This document shows positions 1 to 7,564 of a stretch of DNA of 12,191 nucleotides, in pieces (within the stretch, counting starts at the first letter, position 1; each line of letters begins with the position of its first letter). This DNA is from JACJYE01 sp964432875 (GTDB taxonomy: Bacteria; Bacteroidota; Bacteroidia; Chitinophagales; Saprospiraceae): NCBI GenBank assembly GCA_964432875.1, contig CAYSPJ010000144.1:1-12191 (forward strand). The letters are read 5' to 3'. Both the position numbers and the translations under genes were made by a program. The notes beneath the pieces are model-generated. The model searched no databases, was not told where the DNA came from, and saw only the letters and a list, made by a program, of their open reading frames with translations.

Positions 1-1
1 C

Positions 2-103
2 TTCAACCTTAGCCGGGCCGGCTTGCCCAGCGGGGTTTATTTCGTCACCCTTTTCCGCGATGATGGGCAGCTCGTAGGTAGGGGGAAGGTGGTGTTTTGG
101 TAA
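2..103 (+). CDS. C-terminal end of a secreted protein with a probable T9SS type A sorting domain (partial)
   Basis: Only the last 33 codons and a TAA stop are present; the gene starts outside the window. The tail contains the pattern L-P-S-G-V-Y-F-V followed by a short charged turn (F-R-D-D-G-Q) and a final strand ending K-V-V-F-W. A 'GxYxV...G.....Kxxxx-end' arrangement is characteristic of the C-terminal sorting signal that Bacteroidota type IX secretion uses to export proteins through the outer membrane. The usual final residues are closer to K-(V/I/L)-x-(V/K), so the F-W ending is slightly atypical. The rest of the protein, and therefore its function, cannot be seen. The gene converges on the phosphatase gene 66 bp away. 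Confidence 0.7.
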   Translation, partial: FNLSRAGLPSGVYFVTLFRDDGQLVGRGKVVFW

Positions 104-169
104 GGGGCGCTACCAACTCAGTCACTGCGGCAGGCTCGGGCAAGAACGGCCCGTAAATGGCGACCTCTG

Positions 170-1801
170 CTACCTATGCAAGACCCCCTCGACTGGCACC
201 CCGGTGCAGCCCGAAGGCTGGGCGATTTTAAGGATGCTGCTGACCGTCGGGGCGATGTCTTCGATCCACACCCGGCTGTAGTTATCCCGCGGGCTGACGT
301 CCCAGCCGAAGAAAATGATGGGTACGTGCGTATCGTGGGTATAGGGGCTGCCGTGTGTAGTGCCGCCCTTTTCGTAATTCTGTGAAATCCAGCCCGGATA
401 CAGCTGGATGTACAACTCACCGCTGCGGCCGGGCACCGTGCCTTTGCGGAGCTTATCGCAGATGGCAGGCTCGGCGGCACATTTCCAGGGCTCTTTCAGG
501 GAGATGACATTGAGTACGCCCGGGAAATTTTCGGCGTATTCCCGCACCCAGGTTTCGAGCTGAGTGTTGCTGGCCTTGAGTCCTCGCTTGAAATAGATTT
601 GCTCATTGATGAAAAACTCGAGCGGGTCGGTTCCTGCTTTGGTTTGAAGGTACTTGCGCAGCCCCTCCTCGAAAGCGGTTTCTTGAAAATACCCGGCAGG
701 CGGCCTAATGTAGCCCGGTACATCAGCACCGCCGTGGTCGGCAGTGAGGAAAATGAGGGTGTTCCTCAGGCCTATTTTAGCATCGATATAATCGAAGAAA
801 GCACCCAGTTCCCGGTCGAGGCGCAGGTACATGTCCTGGATTTCCACCGAATGCGGCCCAAACTGATGCCCGGCATAATCGGTAGAAGAAAAGCTGAGGG
901 CCAGCAGGTCGGGGATGTCGTCTTGCCCCATATTTTCGCCCTCGATGGCAGCTTTGGCAAACTCCAGGGTCAGGCTGTTGCCATGCGGGCTAGCGATGAC
1001 GATCCCGTACTTTGATTCGCCAACCCCAAACCGCTTTAGCCCGCTGATGGCTTTGAAGTCGTAGGGGAAGACTGCTTTTTCGGTATTCAAAAATGGCCTT
1101 TCGTAGGGCTTGTCGTCGGGCAGGCTCTCATCATAGCGCTCGACAGGCAGCAAGAGCTGCCAGCCCATTTCCAGATATTGCTCGGGCAATTGCCGTTGGT
1201 TGAAGGCTTCGACCCAGGCAGGCAGGGTGTCGCGGTAGTAATCGCTGGTGATGAACTTGCCGGCGCTCTTATCAAACCAATAAGCGCCATCGGAGATGAA
1301 GCCTACTGGCAGGATGGCACCCCGGTCTTTGATGGCGATGCCGATGGTCTTGGCGCGGTGGTTGGTAGCTAGTTCAAGTTGATCTGCCAGCGTAGTCGCG
1401 CTGAGCCGCCGGGGAGACATTTTGCCTTCCACGGAGGCTGACCCGACGGTGTTGGCCTGCTGGTCTTCGGCACAATAGACCACTTTCTTTTCTTGGCGGG
1501 AGTACCACTCATTCCCGGCGATGCCATGCATGGACGGGCCGGTGCCCGTGAATACGCTGGCATGGCCCGGGCCAGTATAGGTCGGGGCATAGTGGTAATG
1601 CCCGTCGTGCGCCACGTGCCCTTCCCGGAGCAGGCGCTTGAAGCCGTTATCGCCCATATCCTCCCAGTAGCGGTAGAGGTAGTCGTAGCGCATCTGATCG
1701 ACGGTGATGCCGATGACGAGGCGGGGGCGCTGCTGGGCGATAAGCGAAGAGGAAAAACAGAGAAGCAGGAGGCTGGCCAAGAGAAATTTCGCAAATTGCA
1801 T
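170..1801 (-). CDS. pafA: PafA-like periplasmic alkaline phosphatase (phosphate monoesterase)
   Basis: This is a 543-residue alkaline phosphatase superfamily enzyme expected to release phosphate from organic phosphate esters in the periplasm. Residues 1-22 form a signal peptide ending in S-L-I-A before Q-Q. The metal and active-site residues known from Elizabethkingia PafA are all visible in order: Asp35, the nucleophile Thr76 in P-T-Y-T-G-P-G-H, Asn97 in G-N-E-W, Lys158 and Arg160 in I-K-D-R-G-A-I-L-P, Asp308 and His312 in S-S-T-D-Y-A-G-H, Asp355-His356 in T-A-D-H-G-G, and His483 in T-T-H-G. The Lys/Arg pair and Asn mark the monoesterase (PafA) branch rather than the diesterase (NPP) branch. 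Length is close to the family norm. The ATG at 1801 is chosen because the signal peptide begins there and a TACCTTTG promoter box lies about 40 bp upstream. It is transcribed divergently from the importer operon, with no visible link to it. Confidence 0.93.
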   Translation of the reverse strand: MQFAKFLLASLLLLCFSSSLIAQQRPRLVIGITVDQMRYDYLYRYWEDMGDNGFKRLLREGHVAHDGHYHYAPTYTGPGHASVFTGTGPSMHGIAGNEWYSRQEKKVVYCAEDQQANTVGSASVEGKMSPRRLSATTLADQLELATNHRAKTIGIAIKDRGAILPVGFISDGAYWFDKSAGKFITSDYYRDTLPAWVEAFNQRQLPEQYLEMGWQLLLPVERYDESLPDDKPYERPFLNTEKAVFPYDFKAISGLKRFGVGESKYGIVIASPHGNSLTLEFAKAAIEGENMGQDDIPDLLALSFSSTDYAGHQFGPHSVEIQDMYLRLDRELGAFFDYIDAKIGLRNTLIFLTADHGGADVPGYIRPPAGYFQETAFEEGLRKYLQTKAGTDPLEFFINEQIYFKRGLKASNTQLETWVREYAENFPGVLNVISLKEPWKCAAEPAICDKLRKGTVPGRSGELYIQLYPGWISQNYEKGGTTHGSPYTHDTHVPIIFFGWDVSPRDNYSRVWIEDIAPTVSSILKIAQPSGCTGVPVEGVLHR

Positions 1802-1840
1802 TTAGTAGCTGATTTGATTTTTGTTAAAATGCTGATGCTG

Positions 1841-1867
1841 CAAAGGTAAGGCAATAGGCCTGCTCAA
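1841..1867 (-). promoter_or_regulatory. Probable Bacteroidota-type promoter of the phosphatase gene
   Basis: Read on the minus strand, TACCTTTG (1848-1841) matches the Bacteroidota -7 consensus TAnnTTTG exactly. A TTG that could serve as the -33 element lies 16 bp further upstream (1867-1865), slightly closer than the usual spacing. The box ends 39 bp before the phosphatase ATG, giving a short AT-rich leader with no Shine-Dalgarno sequence. That is normal for this phylum. Confidence 0.6.
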
Positions 1868-1939
1868 GTCTTATGCTCGGTATTAAATCTTGGTTAAGGA
1901 TGCCTTGGTTGCAGTTGAAAATCCTTTGCCAATCGGCTG

Positions 1940-1947
1940 CAACTTTG
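1940..1947 (+). promoter_or_regulatory. Weak candidate -7 box for the importer operon
   Basis: CAACTTTG differs from TAnnTTTG at one fixed base, and a TTG lies 22 bp upstream (1915-1917). If used, it would give a leader of roughly 120 nt before the binding-protein gene, including the stem structures at 1995-2051. Another poor candidate is TATATCTTG at about 1984-1992. Neither is convincing. Confidence 0.28.
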
Positions 1948-1994
1948 AACGCCTCCCCAACCAAGCCCCAAAACAATTGTTGCTATATCTTGAC

Positions 1995-2051
1995 GAGGCA
2001 TCCCTGCCAATGCCGTGCCTCAGGCTGTTTCGAGCAGTAGGGCATTCAGGG
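1995..2051 (+). other. Overlapping potential RNA stems in the leader of the importer operon
   Basis: Two stems can be drawn that compete for the same bases. The first is GAGGCA (1995-2000) with TGCCTC (2016-2021), 6 bp with a 15-nt loop. The second is CCCTG (2002-2006) plus AATGCC (2009-2014) with GGCATT (2041-2046) plus CAGGG (2047-2051), 11 bp with a 2-nt bulge. The second stem ends 22 nt before the start codon of the binding-protein gene. The bases allow this pairing, but no known riboswitch class is recognised and it may be coincidence. Confidence 0.25.
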
Positions 2052-2073
2052 CAGGATCACCAAAGAAATAAGC

Positions 2074-2931
2074 ATGAAACGGCTAAGCATACTCCTGATC
2101 GCCGGTTGGCTGGCGAGCTGCGGGCCAGCAGGTGAAAAAGAAGCAGCCCCTCAGGAATTGACCATTTTCATCGGGGCAGCTTCCAAGCCACCTACGGAGG
2201 AGATTATTGATAGTTTCCAGCGCGAAACCGGGATTAAGGTCAATGCCACTTTTGGCGGTTCGGGTTATGTGCTCTCGCAGATGAAATTGGCGAAGAAGGG
2301 CGATATATACTTCCCAGGCTCCTCAGATTATATGGATTTGGCCATCGAGCAGCAGTTGGTATTTCCGGAGACGGAGCAGCGGGTAGTTTATCTCGTAAAC
2401 GCAATCAACGTGCAAAAAGGCAATCCCAAAAACATCCAGTCCCTACGCGATTTATGCAAGCCAAGGGTCAAAATAGCTATCGCCAACCCTGAGGGGGTGT
2501 GTGTAGGCGCCTATGCGGTGGAAATCATCGAACAGAACCTCACGCCAGAAGAACAGCAGCGGCTGCGCGCCAACATCGTCAATTATGCCGAGAGCTGCGA
2601 CAAGACGGCCACAGCAGTGGCCTTGAAGGGGGTGGATGCCGTCATTGGCTGGCGCGTGTTCCACTACTGGAACCCCGAGCAGATTGAAACCATCCCGCTG
2701 CAACCGGAAGAAATCGTGCGCATCGGCTACATCCCTATCGCTATTGCTACTTATACCCAAAACCGAGGCCTGGCCCAGCAGTTCATCGACTATGCCATTT
2801 CGGAAAAAGGCAAGCGGATATTCAAAAAATACCACTATTTTGCCAGCCAGCAGGAAGCCGAAGCTTGGATTGGCATGGAAAAGCCCGTAGGCGGCACGTA
2901 TGCCGTACCAGGCCATTGGCTGAACAAATGA
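2074..2931 (+). CDS. modA: Molybdate/tungstate-type ABC transporter substrate-binding lipoprotein (ModA-like)
   Basis: A 285-residue extracytoplasmic solute-binding protein. Residues 1-15 form a short lipoprotein signal with lipobox L-A-S-C, so Cys16 should carry the lipid anchor. The mature N-terminus, with I-F-I-G-A-A-S-K-P-P-T-E-E at 31-43, F-G-G-S-G at 60-64 and K-K-G-D-I-Y-F-P-G-S near 74-83, has the layout of ModA-like periplasmic binding proteins in which Ser and backbone amides hold the oxyanion. Family knowledge and the adjacent permease and ATPase point to molybdate or tungstate; sequence alone does not separate these two, or exclude sulfate. It is the first gene of the operon, and the permease gene starts 37 bp after its stop. 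The start is supported by the lipoprotein signal immediately following the ATG. Confidence 0.85.
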   Translation: MKRLSILLIAGWLASCGPAGEKEAAPQELTIFIGAASKPPTEEIIDSFQRETGIKVNATFGGSGYVLSQMKLAKKGDIYFPGSSDYMDLAIEQQLVFPETEQRVVYLVNAINVQKGNPKNIQSLRDLCKPRVKIAIANPEGVCVGAYAVEIIEQNLTPEEQQRLRANIVNYAESCDKTATAVALKGVDAVIGWRVFHYWNPEQIETIPLQPEEIVRIGYIPIAIATYTQNRGLAQQFIDYAISEKGKRIFKKYHYFASQQEAEAWIGMEKPVGGTYAVPGHWLNK

Positions 2932-2968
2932 CGGGGGCTTCCTCTGGCACAACCATAAGGGGCAGCGT

Positions 2969-3739
2969 ATGAGTTTTAAGCAGTTGACGATAATCACGGC
3001 CTTCAGCGTCTTATTCATTTATGGGGGCATTTTTTTGTCGGTTTTCTATTTCTTTGATGGGCGGGCCCTGCTGAACAGCCTGGGCGATGAGCGCGTATTG
3101 TTTACCATCAGAAACAGCATCTATGCGGCCAGCCTGGCCACCCTGCTCGCTACCGTCATTGCCATCCCGGCGGCTTATGCCATCAGCCGCTTTAATTTCC
3201 CTTTCAAGAGTTGGATCGATATCTCCCTGGAGTTCCCCATGATTATCTCGCCAGCGGCACTGGGTGCCATGCTGTTGATATTTTTTCAGACGCCGGCAGG
3301 CACTTTCATCCGGGAGCACCTCATGGAGTTTGTGTTCGTCTTTGCCGGCATCGTGCTGGCTCAATTCGTCACCATCATCGGCATGGCTACGCGGCTGGTC
3401 AAAGCGGTGATGGATGAAATCCCCGTGCGCTATGAGCAAGTGGCACGCACTTTGGGCGCTAGCCACCGAAGGGCTTTCTTCACCATCACCTTGCCATTGG
3501 CCAAGAAGGGGATCGCTTCGGCCCTCATCCTCACCTGGGCGAAGGCCGTGGGGGAGTTTGGCGCCACCATCATGTTGGCAGGCTCCATGGCGATGAAAAC
3601 GGAAACCCTGCCGGTCGCCATCTTTATGAAGCTATCTATTGCCGACATCAAGGGCACCGTCGGCTTTATCCTGATTTTGTTCACCATCAGTATTTCGATA
3701 CTGGCTATCACGCGGAGATTGTTCGCGTTTCGAAGATGA
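2969..3739 (+). CDS. modB: Molybdate/tungstate-type ABC transporter permease (ModB-like)
   Basis: A 256-residue inner-membrane permease that would form the homodimeric channel of the importer. Hydrophobic segments lie at about 7-29, 50-73, 87-106, 119-140, 181-200 and 221-248, giving the usual six spans. The cytoplasmic coupling (EAA) loop is clear at about 149-181, with E-Q-V-A-R-T-L-G-A-S at 156-165 and I-T-L-P-L-A-K-K-G following. G-E-F-G-A-T at 195-200 is a signature of the ModB/WtpB/CysT group of oxyanion permeases. Its stop codon overlaps the ATPase start by four bases (ATGA), indicating translational coupling. Confidence 0.9.
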   Translation: MSFKQLTIITAFSVLFIYGGIFLSVFYFFDGRALLNSLGDERVLFTIRNSIYAASLATLLATVIAIPAAYAISRFNFPFKSWIDISLEFPMIISPAALGAMLLIFFQTPAGTFIREHLMEFVFVFAGIVLAQFVTIIGMATRLVKAVMDEIPVRYEQVARTLGASHRRAFFTITLPLAKKGIASALILTWAKAVGEFGATIMLAGSMAMKTETLPVAIFMKLSIADIKGTVGFILILFTISISILAITRRLFAFRR

Positions 3740-4824
3740 TCGAACTCAAAGGCATCCATTACCGGGCGGGCAGCGATTTTGAGCTGCAAGGCATTGATTT
3801 GTCCCTGGCAGAGGGGGCCTTCCACGTGTTGCTAGGGCCCACGGGCGGCGGGAAAACGATACTGCTGGAACTGATTGCCGGCTTGCAGCGGCCCCAGCAC
3901 GGCAGCATCCGTATCAATAGCCAGGCGGTGGATGGTTTCAGCCCGGAGCGACGCAATATCGCCTATGTGCCCCAAGACAATGCCATCTTTCCTCACCTCG
4001 ACGTATATGGCAATATTGCCTATGGCTTGCGCTTTGTTTCAGGGCTTTCTACCCTAGAAAAAAAAGAGAAGGTGCTGGCCCTCGCCCGCAGGCTGCATAT
4101 CGAGCCATTACTGAGCCGCACTGCTGAAGGGTTGAGCGGGGGGGAACAGCAGCGCGTCGCCCTGGCCCGCGCCTTGGCTGTGGACAAAAAAATCGTCCTG
4201 TTGGATGAGCCGACTTCCGCTGTCCACGAGAGCATGCAAGAAGAACTATGCGCCTTCCTCAAGCAATTGCAAAGGCAGTTATCGCTTACTGTCATCATGA
4301 CTACTCATCATCGCGATAGCGCCTTTATGCTGGCAGATTACCTCCACATCATCGAAAAAGGGCGGCTGGCGCTGAGTTGCAAAAAAGATAAGCTGCCCAC
4401 TCAAAAGCTCACGAAAAGCGCCGCCCTGTTTTTGGGCATCAATAATATCTTCCCTTTCCGCGTCCAAAGCCGGGCAGCAGGCGAGGTACAGGCATGGTGC
4501 GATGCCCTGAACACCAGCTTCGTGTTCTCGGCTGGCGCGCCCTGGGCTCAACACGACCGCTTCCAGCTGGGCGTGCGCCCTGAAGATGTCCGCGTGGTGA
4601 AGCCAGAAGACCACACTAGCGTCAAGCATAATGCCTTTGAAGCGGAGATCACCTCCGTATTGCACAAGGAAAGCAGCGCCAGCATCAAGCTAAAGCCCTG
4701 TGGCACGGAAACGGGCTTGATGATGAATATTTCCGGTTACAATCAGCGAAAGTTCGACCTGGCCGAGGGGCGGGTCATCAAATGCCAAATCAAAGAAGCC
4801 GCGATGCGGGAAATTGAAGGATAA
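3736..4824 (+). CDS. modC: Molybdate/tungstate-type ABC transporter ATP-binding protein (ModC-like)
   Basis: A 362-residue ATPase that would power the importer from the cytoplasmic face. The nucleotide-binding domain occupies about 1-215: Walker A G-P-T-G-G-G-K-T (34-41), Q-loop Gln80 in V-P-Q-D-N, signature L-S-G-G-E-Q-Q-R (133-140), Walker B I-V-L-L-D-E-P-T (153-160) and switch His191 in T-T-H-H. The C-terminal part (about 230-360) has the L-G-V-R-P-E-D-V sequence and strand pattern of the TOBE/MOP-like regulatory domain found in ModC, CysA and MalK-type ATPases. An oddity is the D-loop S-A-V-H (161-164), where family members normally have S-A-L-D. The Walker A Gly38 variant is seen in related oxyanion ATPases. 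It is the last gene of the operon. Confidence 0.9.
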   Translation: MIELKGIHYRAGSDFELQGIDLSLAEGAFHVLLGPTGGGKTILLELIAGLQRPQHGSIRINSQAVDGFSPERRNIAYVPQDNAIFPHLDVYGNIAYGLRFVSGLSTLEKKEKVLALARRLHIEPLLSRTAEGLSGGEQQRVALARALAVDKKIVLLDEPTSAVHESMQEELCAFLKQLQRQLSLTVIMTTHHRDSAFMLADYLHIIEKGRLALSCKKDKLPTQKLTKSAALFLGINNIFPFRVQSRAAGEVQAWCDALNTSFVFSAGAPWAQHDRFQLGVRPEDVRVVKPEDHTSVKHNAFEAEITSVLHKESSASIKLKPCGTETGLMMNISGYNQRKFDLAEGRVIKCQIKEAAMREIEG

Positions 4825-4858
4825 GGGGTGCCTGCCTCCTCTACTGCCATGCTCCCTC

Positions 4859-4889
4859 TTGCACAATCCCCGAATATCCCTTATCTTTG
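4859..4889 (+). promoter_or_regulatory. Bacteroidota-type promoter directly before the Uma2 gene
   Basis: TTG (4859-4861), 20 bp of spacer, then TATCTTTG (4882-4889) match the TTG / TAnnTTTG consensus with good spacing. Only five bases separate the box from the ATG at 4895, so transcription would start at or within a few bases of the start codon. The box decides the start: the longer reading frame from 4814 would have its promoter inside the coding region. Confidence 0.75.
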
Positions 4890-4894
4890 GCGGC

Positions 4895-5521
4895 ATGGAA
4901 ACAACGCTTGCCATCCCTGCCACTCTCGCCGAACGCCTGCAACTAGGGCCCGGCGAGCACCGCATCGCCGGCAGCTACGAAGATTTTGTAGCTTGGCTGG
5001 AGCGCTGCGATTATCCTGTCGAATACGAAAATGGAAACATCATCCTTATGAGCATCGCATCAGACGAGCATGAGAAAATCGTGGCCAATCTTTTGGGGGG
5101 GCTGTTCGTCGCCCTTCGTGGCAATAGGGATTATGGGCGCTACGGCAGCAACCGCCACATCTTCATCGAGTCTTTGTCCAAGGCCTACTCCCCCGATGCT
5201 TCGGTGGTCAAAGGAGCGCCCCAGCCTTTCACCTACGCCCCCGGCATAGAAGCCTACACCAACCCTTGGCTAATCGCCGAAGTCGTCTCTCCCTCCAGCC
5301 GCAACCGCGATTTTGGCGAGAAGCTGCAAGGCTACAAGGCCATCTCTAGCCTGTTCTACCTCCTCTACCTCGAGCAAGACCGCCCTTTTGCCACCCTCTT
5401 CGAGCGTATCCCCGGCACTGCACGCTGGCGCAGCACCGACTACGACGCGCTCGACCAGTCTCTTCCCCTCGGCGATTTCAAGCTGGAGATGGGGGATGTG
5501 TATGAGGATTTGGGGTTTTAG
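4895..5521 (+). CDS. Uma2-family PD-(D/E)XK endonuclease-like protein
   Basis: A 208-residue protein with the fold pattern of the Uma2/DUF820 family, predicted restriction-endonuclease-like nucleases of unsettled biological role. Key positions are visible: an N-terminal helix segment S-Y-E-D-F-V-A-W-L, then V-E-Y-E-N-G-N-I-I (42-50), Asp101 in S-P-D-A-S-V-V, Glu129 in L-I-A-E-V-V-S-P-S, and Lys143/Tyr147 in E-K-L-Q-G-Y-K. These fit the catalytic Asp...Glu-X-Val arrangement followed by the conserved Lys and Tyr. Length is typical. The frame remains open upstream to 4814, overlapping the ATPase gene, but that extension has no family similarity. It has its own promoter, so it is probably not part of the importer operon. 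Confidence 0.82.
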   Translation: METTLAIPATLAERLQLGPGEHRIAGSYEDFVAWLERCDYPVEYENGNIILMSIASDEHEKIVANLLGGLFVALRGNRDYGRYGSNRHIFIESLSKAYSPDASVVKGAPQPFTYAPGIEAYTNPWLIAEVVSPSSRNRDFGEKLQGYKAISSLFYLLYLEQDRPFATLFERIPGTARWRSTDYDALDQSLPLGDFKLEMGDVYEDLGF

Positions 5522-5713
5522 GGTGCTTTTTGAATTTTCGGACAGCTCGAAGGTGTCCGAAACCTGCCCATTTACTCGAGCGCATTAACCGGCTGGCCCT
5601 CCTCATTAGATATTCAGCTCGTAGCTTTGGCATGCAAAAAACTTAACCTTCTAGCGTAAATCCCGAACTTTCGCCTCATCTCCTTGCCCCAAAGCCTTTA
5701 CCCCCACCAAATT
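5522..5713. other. Intergenic spacer after the Uma2 gene
   Basis: No convincing gene is seen. The only structured element is the inverted repeat at 5536-5562. A TAGCTTTG box at 5622-5629 is followed by an ATG, but that frame stops after four codons and no TTG lies at the right distance, so nothing is called from it. Confidence 0.6.
5536..5562. terminator. Perfect 9-bp inverted repeat after the Uma2 stop; possible terminator or dispersed palindrome
   Basis: TTTCGGACA (5536-5544) pairs perfectly with TGTCCGAAA (5554-5562) around a 9-nt loop, 14 bp after the Uma2 stop codon. The position suits a transcription terminator, but no T-run follows on the plus strand, so intrinsic termination is not proven. 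It could equally be one copy of a palindromic intergenic repeat. Confidence 0.5.
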
Positions 5714-5743
5714 TTGTCATCTCCTGCTTTTGGACTACTTTTG
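5714..5743 (+). promoter_or_regulatory. Bacteroidota-type promoter of the coiled-coil protein operon
   Basis: TTG (5714-5716), 19 bp of spacer, then TACTTTTG (5736-5743) fit the consensus very well. The transcript would begin near 5750 and carry a leader of about 60 nt before the ATG at 5810. This rules against an upstream TTG start at 5684 in the same frame. Confidence 0.7.
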
Positions 5744-5809
5744 AGGAAATTGTGCTCGTTTCAAACAACAAGCCGACGGCAGGATGCCGCAACCGCTAAA
5801 AACCATGCC

Positions 5810-7555
5810 ATGACCATACTCGATACTGTTTCGTTGGACGCCGCCCGCCGCTGGGGCACCCGTCTGCTACTGGCGACACTCTTGGCCAGTAGCAGCCTGT
5901 CTGCCTCAGCCCAAAATATAGCTGATGCCTATTTGGAACTCGCCTGGGGCTACGAAGCGCTCGGCGACGAGGCAGCGGCTAAGCAATATCGTGATTTGTA
6001 CCTCCATGCCGCTTATGACCAGGAGTCTGCCACAGATACGCTCGGCTACGGCTTGTTACGGCAGCATCTGGAGCTGCTCCAACAGTTTTTAGGGCTGCAG
6101 CCCCAGCAGTCGCTCGCTAAAAAACAGAGTAAATTAAGGCAGGAGGCGGAGCAGTTGATGAACCGCCTGAGCGAGCTGGAAGCCAGAGCTCAGGCTGGGG
6201 CTAATTATGACTGGGGCTTCCCCGATAACCTCATGCAAGTTGACCTGATCAAAGAACAAGCCGAGGCCCTGGCTGCCGATGCGCGCTGGTTGAGCCGCCA
6301 GGCAGAAGCACTGAAAGCCGAGGCCCGCCAGTCTATTAATGATGCGTCCCAGTCCCGGGGGCAGATGCTGACGGCCCAAGCCAATCGGCTGATGGCCGAC
6401 GCTACACAGCAAGGCAATGCCCATAAAGTAGCAGCGGCCAGCCAACTGCTGGATGCCACACAGCGGTTACTGGAGCGCGATTGGGCAGCAGAAGCCGCAC
6501 AGCTCGCTCAGCAGGCTGATCGCTGGGCAGAAGCTGCTACCCGCCTGAGCATAGCAGCCGAAGCAGATGCCGCTCGCCTCATCGACGGTGAAATGGGGCA
6601 ACTCGGCCATCATGCCGCCACGATGCGCCAGGAAGCTGAACGGCTTAGCCAGGAAGCCGACCGACTTCGGGCAAGGGCCGATAGCCTGGGACAGGTCGCC
6701 GATGCCCTTTCTCAGAAAGAAATGAGTGATCGGGCCCTCCTGCTGCGCGCCGATGCAGAGCGGCTACGTTACGAAGCCAGCTCCCATGGCTCGGAAGCCG
6801 ACCAATTGAATTTGCATGCGGATGTGCTGGAACTGCAAGCGGTCGACTTCTTTCGGGAAATTGAGTCAATGAGGAAGGTTTGGACAGGGGCGCAGGAAAA
6901 CCCTATGACTACTCATCCCGGCGGGATCGATTACCGCATAAATTGCCCCAGCATTTTCCCTTGGCCGCCACCGCGGGCCTCGGCCAATTACAAGCTGCCC
7001 CAGCCGCTCTTCCAGTCTGCTCGCACTTTGGGCGATATCGAAGACCAGTTGTTGAGCGCGCTAGATCGTTGCGGCTATTTCGAGCGCAGCTTCTACTGTG
7101 TGGCGCCGCCCGGCGAAGGCATCGGCTTCGCCCTGGCCGCCCGCATGGAGCAGATTGACCGGGAGGCTTATCCGTTGCCATTGCCCGACCGCTGGTCGCT
7201 CGACATCAAGCCGCTCAGCAGTTTTTCCTTGCGGGAAATCATGCAGGCGCTATTTTTCAAAAAGCCGGGCTATTTCCGCATCGTAGTCTTCATCGTCTAT
7301 GACCGCCCCTTCCGCCAGTCGCCCCGCCCGCTGGAGCAGCAAGCGGCGCTCGACCTCGTGCTGGAAGGCAGCAACAAGCTCTCAGCCGATATCCGGAGCG
7401 TCCCCTTCTCTCAAGGCTATTCCTGCACCGCGCTAATCTACGAATTCGAGGCGCCTGAATCAGGCAAAGCCCCCGTGCTCGTCACCAGCCGATACGACGG
7501 CAAGACCCACCTGGAGCGGGCGAGATTGCTCGAAGAATTGGAAAAAAGAAAATAA
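5810..7555 (+). CDS. Exported coiled-coil-rich protein with an unknown globular C-terminal domain
   Basis: A 581-residue protein that I cannot assign to a named family. The ATG at 5810 is chosen because it opens a signal peptide (Arg-Arg at 13-14, hydrophobic stretch 18-30, probable cleavage after S-A-S-A at 34) and lies downstream of a strong promoter. Residues 36-80 (A-Y-L-E-L-A-W-G-Y-E-A-L-G-D) resemble a single TPR-like helical hairpin. About 100-365 is almost entirely helical, rich in Ala, Glu, Gln and Arg, with recurring A-E-A-L, E-A-E-R-L and E-A-D-R-L units, i.e. a long coiled coil. A Pro-rich hinge follows (about 390-400, W-P-P-P). The C-terminal part (about 403-581) looks globular, with strands such as Y-F-R-I-V-V-F-I-V-Y-D (498-508) and three cysteines near 430-440 and 539. 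It probably acts in the periplasm or at the envelope. The next gene begins 9 bp after its stop, so the two are likely co-transcribed. Confidence 0.75.
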   Translation: MTILDTVSLDAARRWGTRLLLATLLASSSLSASAQNIADAYLELAWGYEALGDEAAAKQYRDLYLHAAYDQESATDTLGYGLLRQHLELLQQFLGLQPQQSLAKKQSKLRQEAEQLMNRLSELEARAQAGANYDWGFPDNLMQVDLIKEQAEALAADARWLSRQAEALKAEARQSINDASQSRGQMLTAQANRLMADATQQGNAHKVAAASQLLDATQRLLERDWAAEAAQLAQQADRWAEAATRLSIAAEADAARLIDGEMGQLGHHAATMRQEAERLSQEADRLRARADSLGQVADALSQKEMSDRALLLRADAERLRYEASSHGSEADQLNLHADVLELQAVDFFREIESMRKVWTGAQENPMTTHPGGIDYRINCPSIFPWPPPRASANYKLPQPLFQSARTLGDIEDQLLSALDRCGYFERSFYCVAPPGEGIGFALAARMEQIDREAYPLPLPDRWSLDIKPLSSFSLREIMQALFFKKPGYFRIVVFIVYDRPFRQSPRPLEQQAALDLVLEGSNKLSADIRSVPFSQGYSCTALIYEFEAPESGKAPVLVTSRYDGKTHLERARLLEELEKRK

Positions 7556-7564
7556 ACCTAAGCC

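Noticed and set aside
137..153. CGGGC/GCCCG inverted repeat between the convergent genes as a terminator
   Set aside because: The 5-bp stem has no T-run on either side; too weak to call.
1890..2135. Plus-strand 81-codon frame upstream of the binding-protein gene
   Set aside because: It runs into the lipoprotein signal of the importer gene in another frame and its composition is not protein-like; treated as non-coding leader.
2452..3018. Minus-strand 188-codon frame across the binding-protein and permease genes
   Set aside because: It overlaps two clear importer genes and has no recognisable motif; it is a shadow frame.
4814..4894. N-terminal extension of the Uma2 protein overlapping the ATPase gene
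   Set aside because: The extension lacks family similarity and contains the TATCTTTG promoter; ATG 4895 matches the usual protein length.
5622..5646. TAGCTTTG box followed by an ATG, similar to the near-leaderless starts elsewhere
   Set aside because: The frame ends after four codons and there is no TTG at -33 distance, so it is probably a chance match.
5684..5809. Upstream TTG start for the coiled-coil protein
   Set aside because: The segment precedes and contains the promoter (5714-5743), and the signal peptide begins only after the ATG at 5810.
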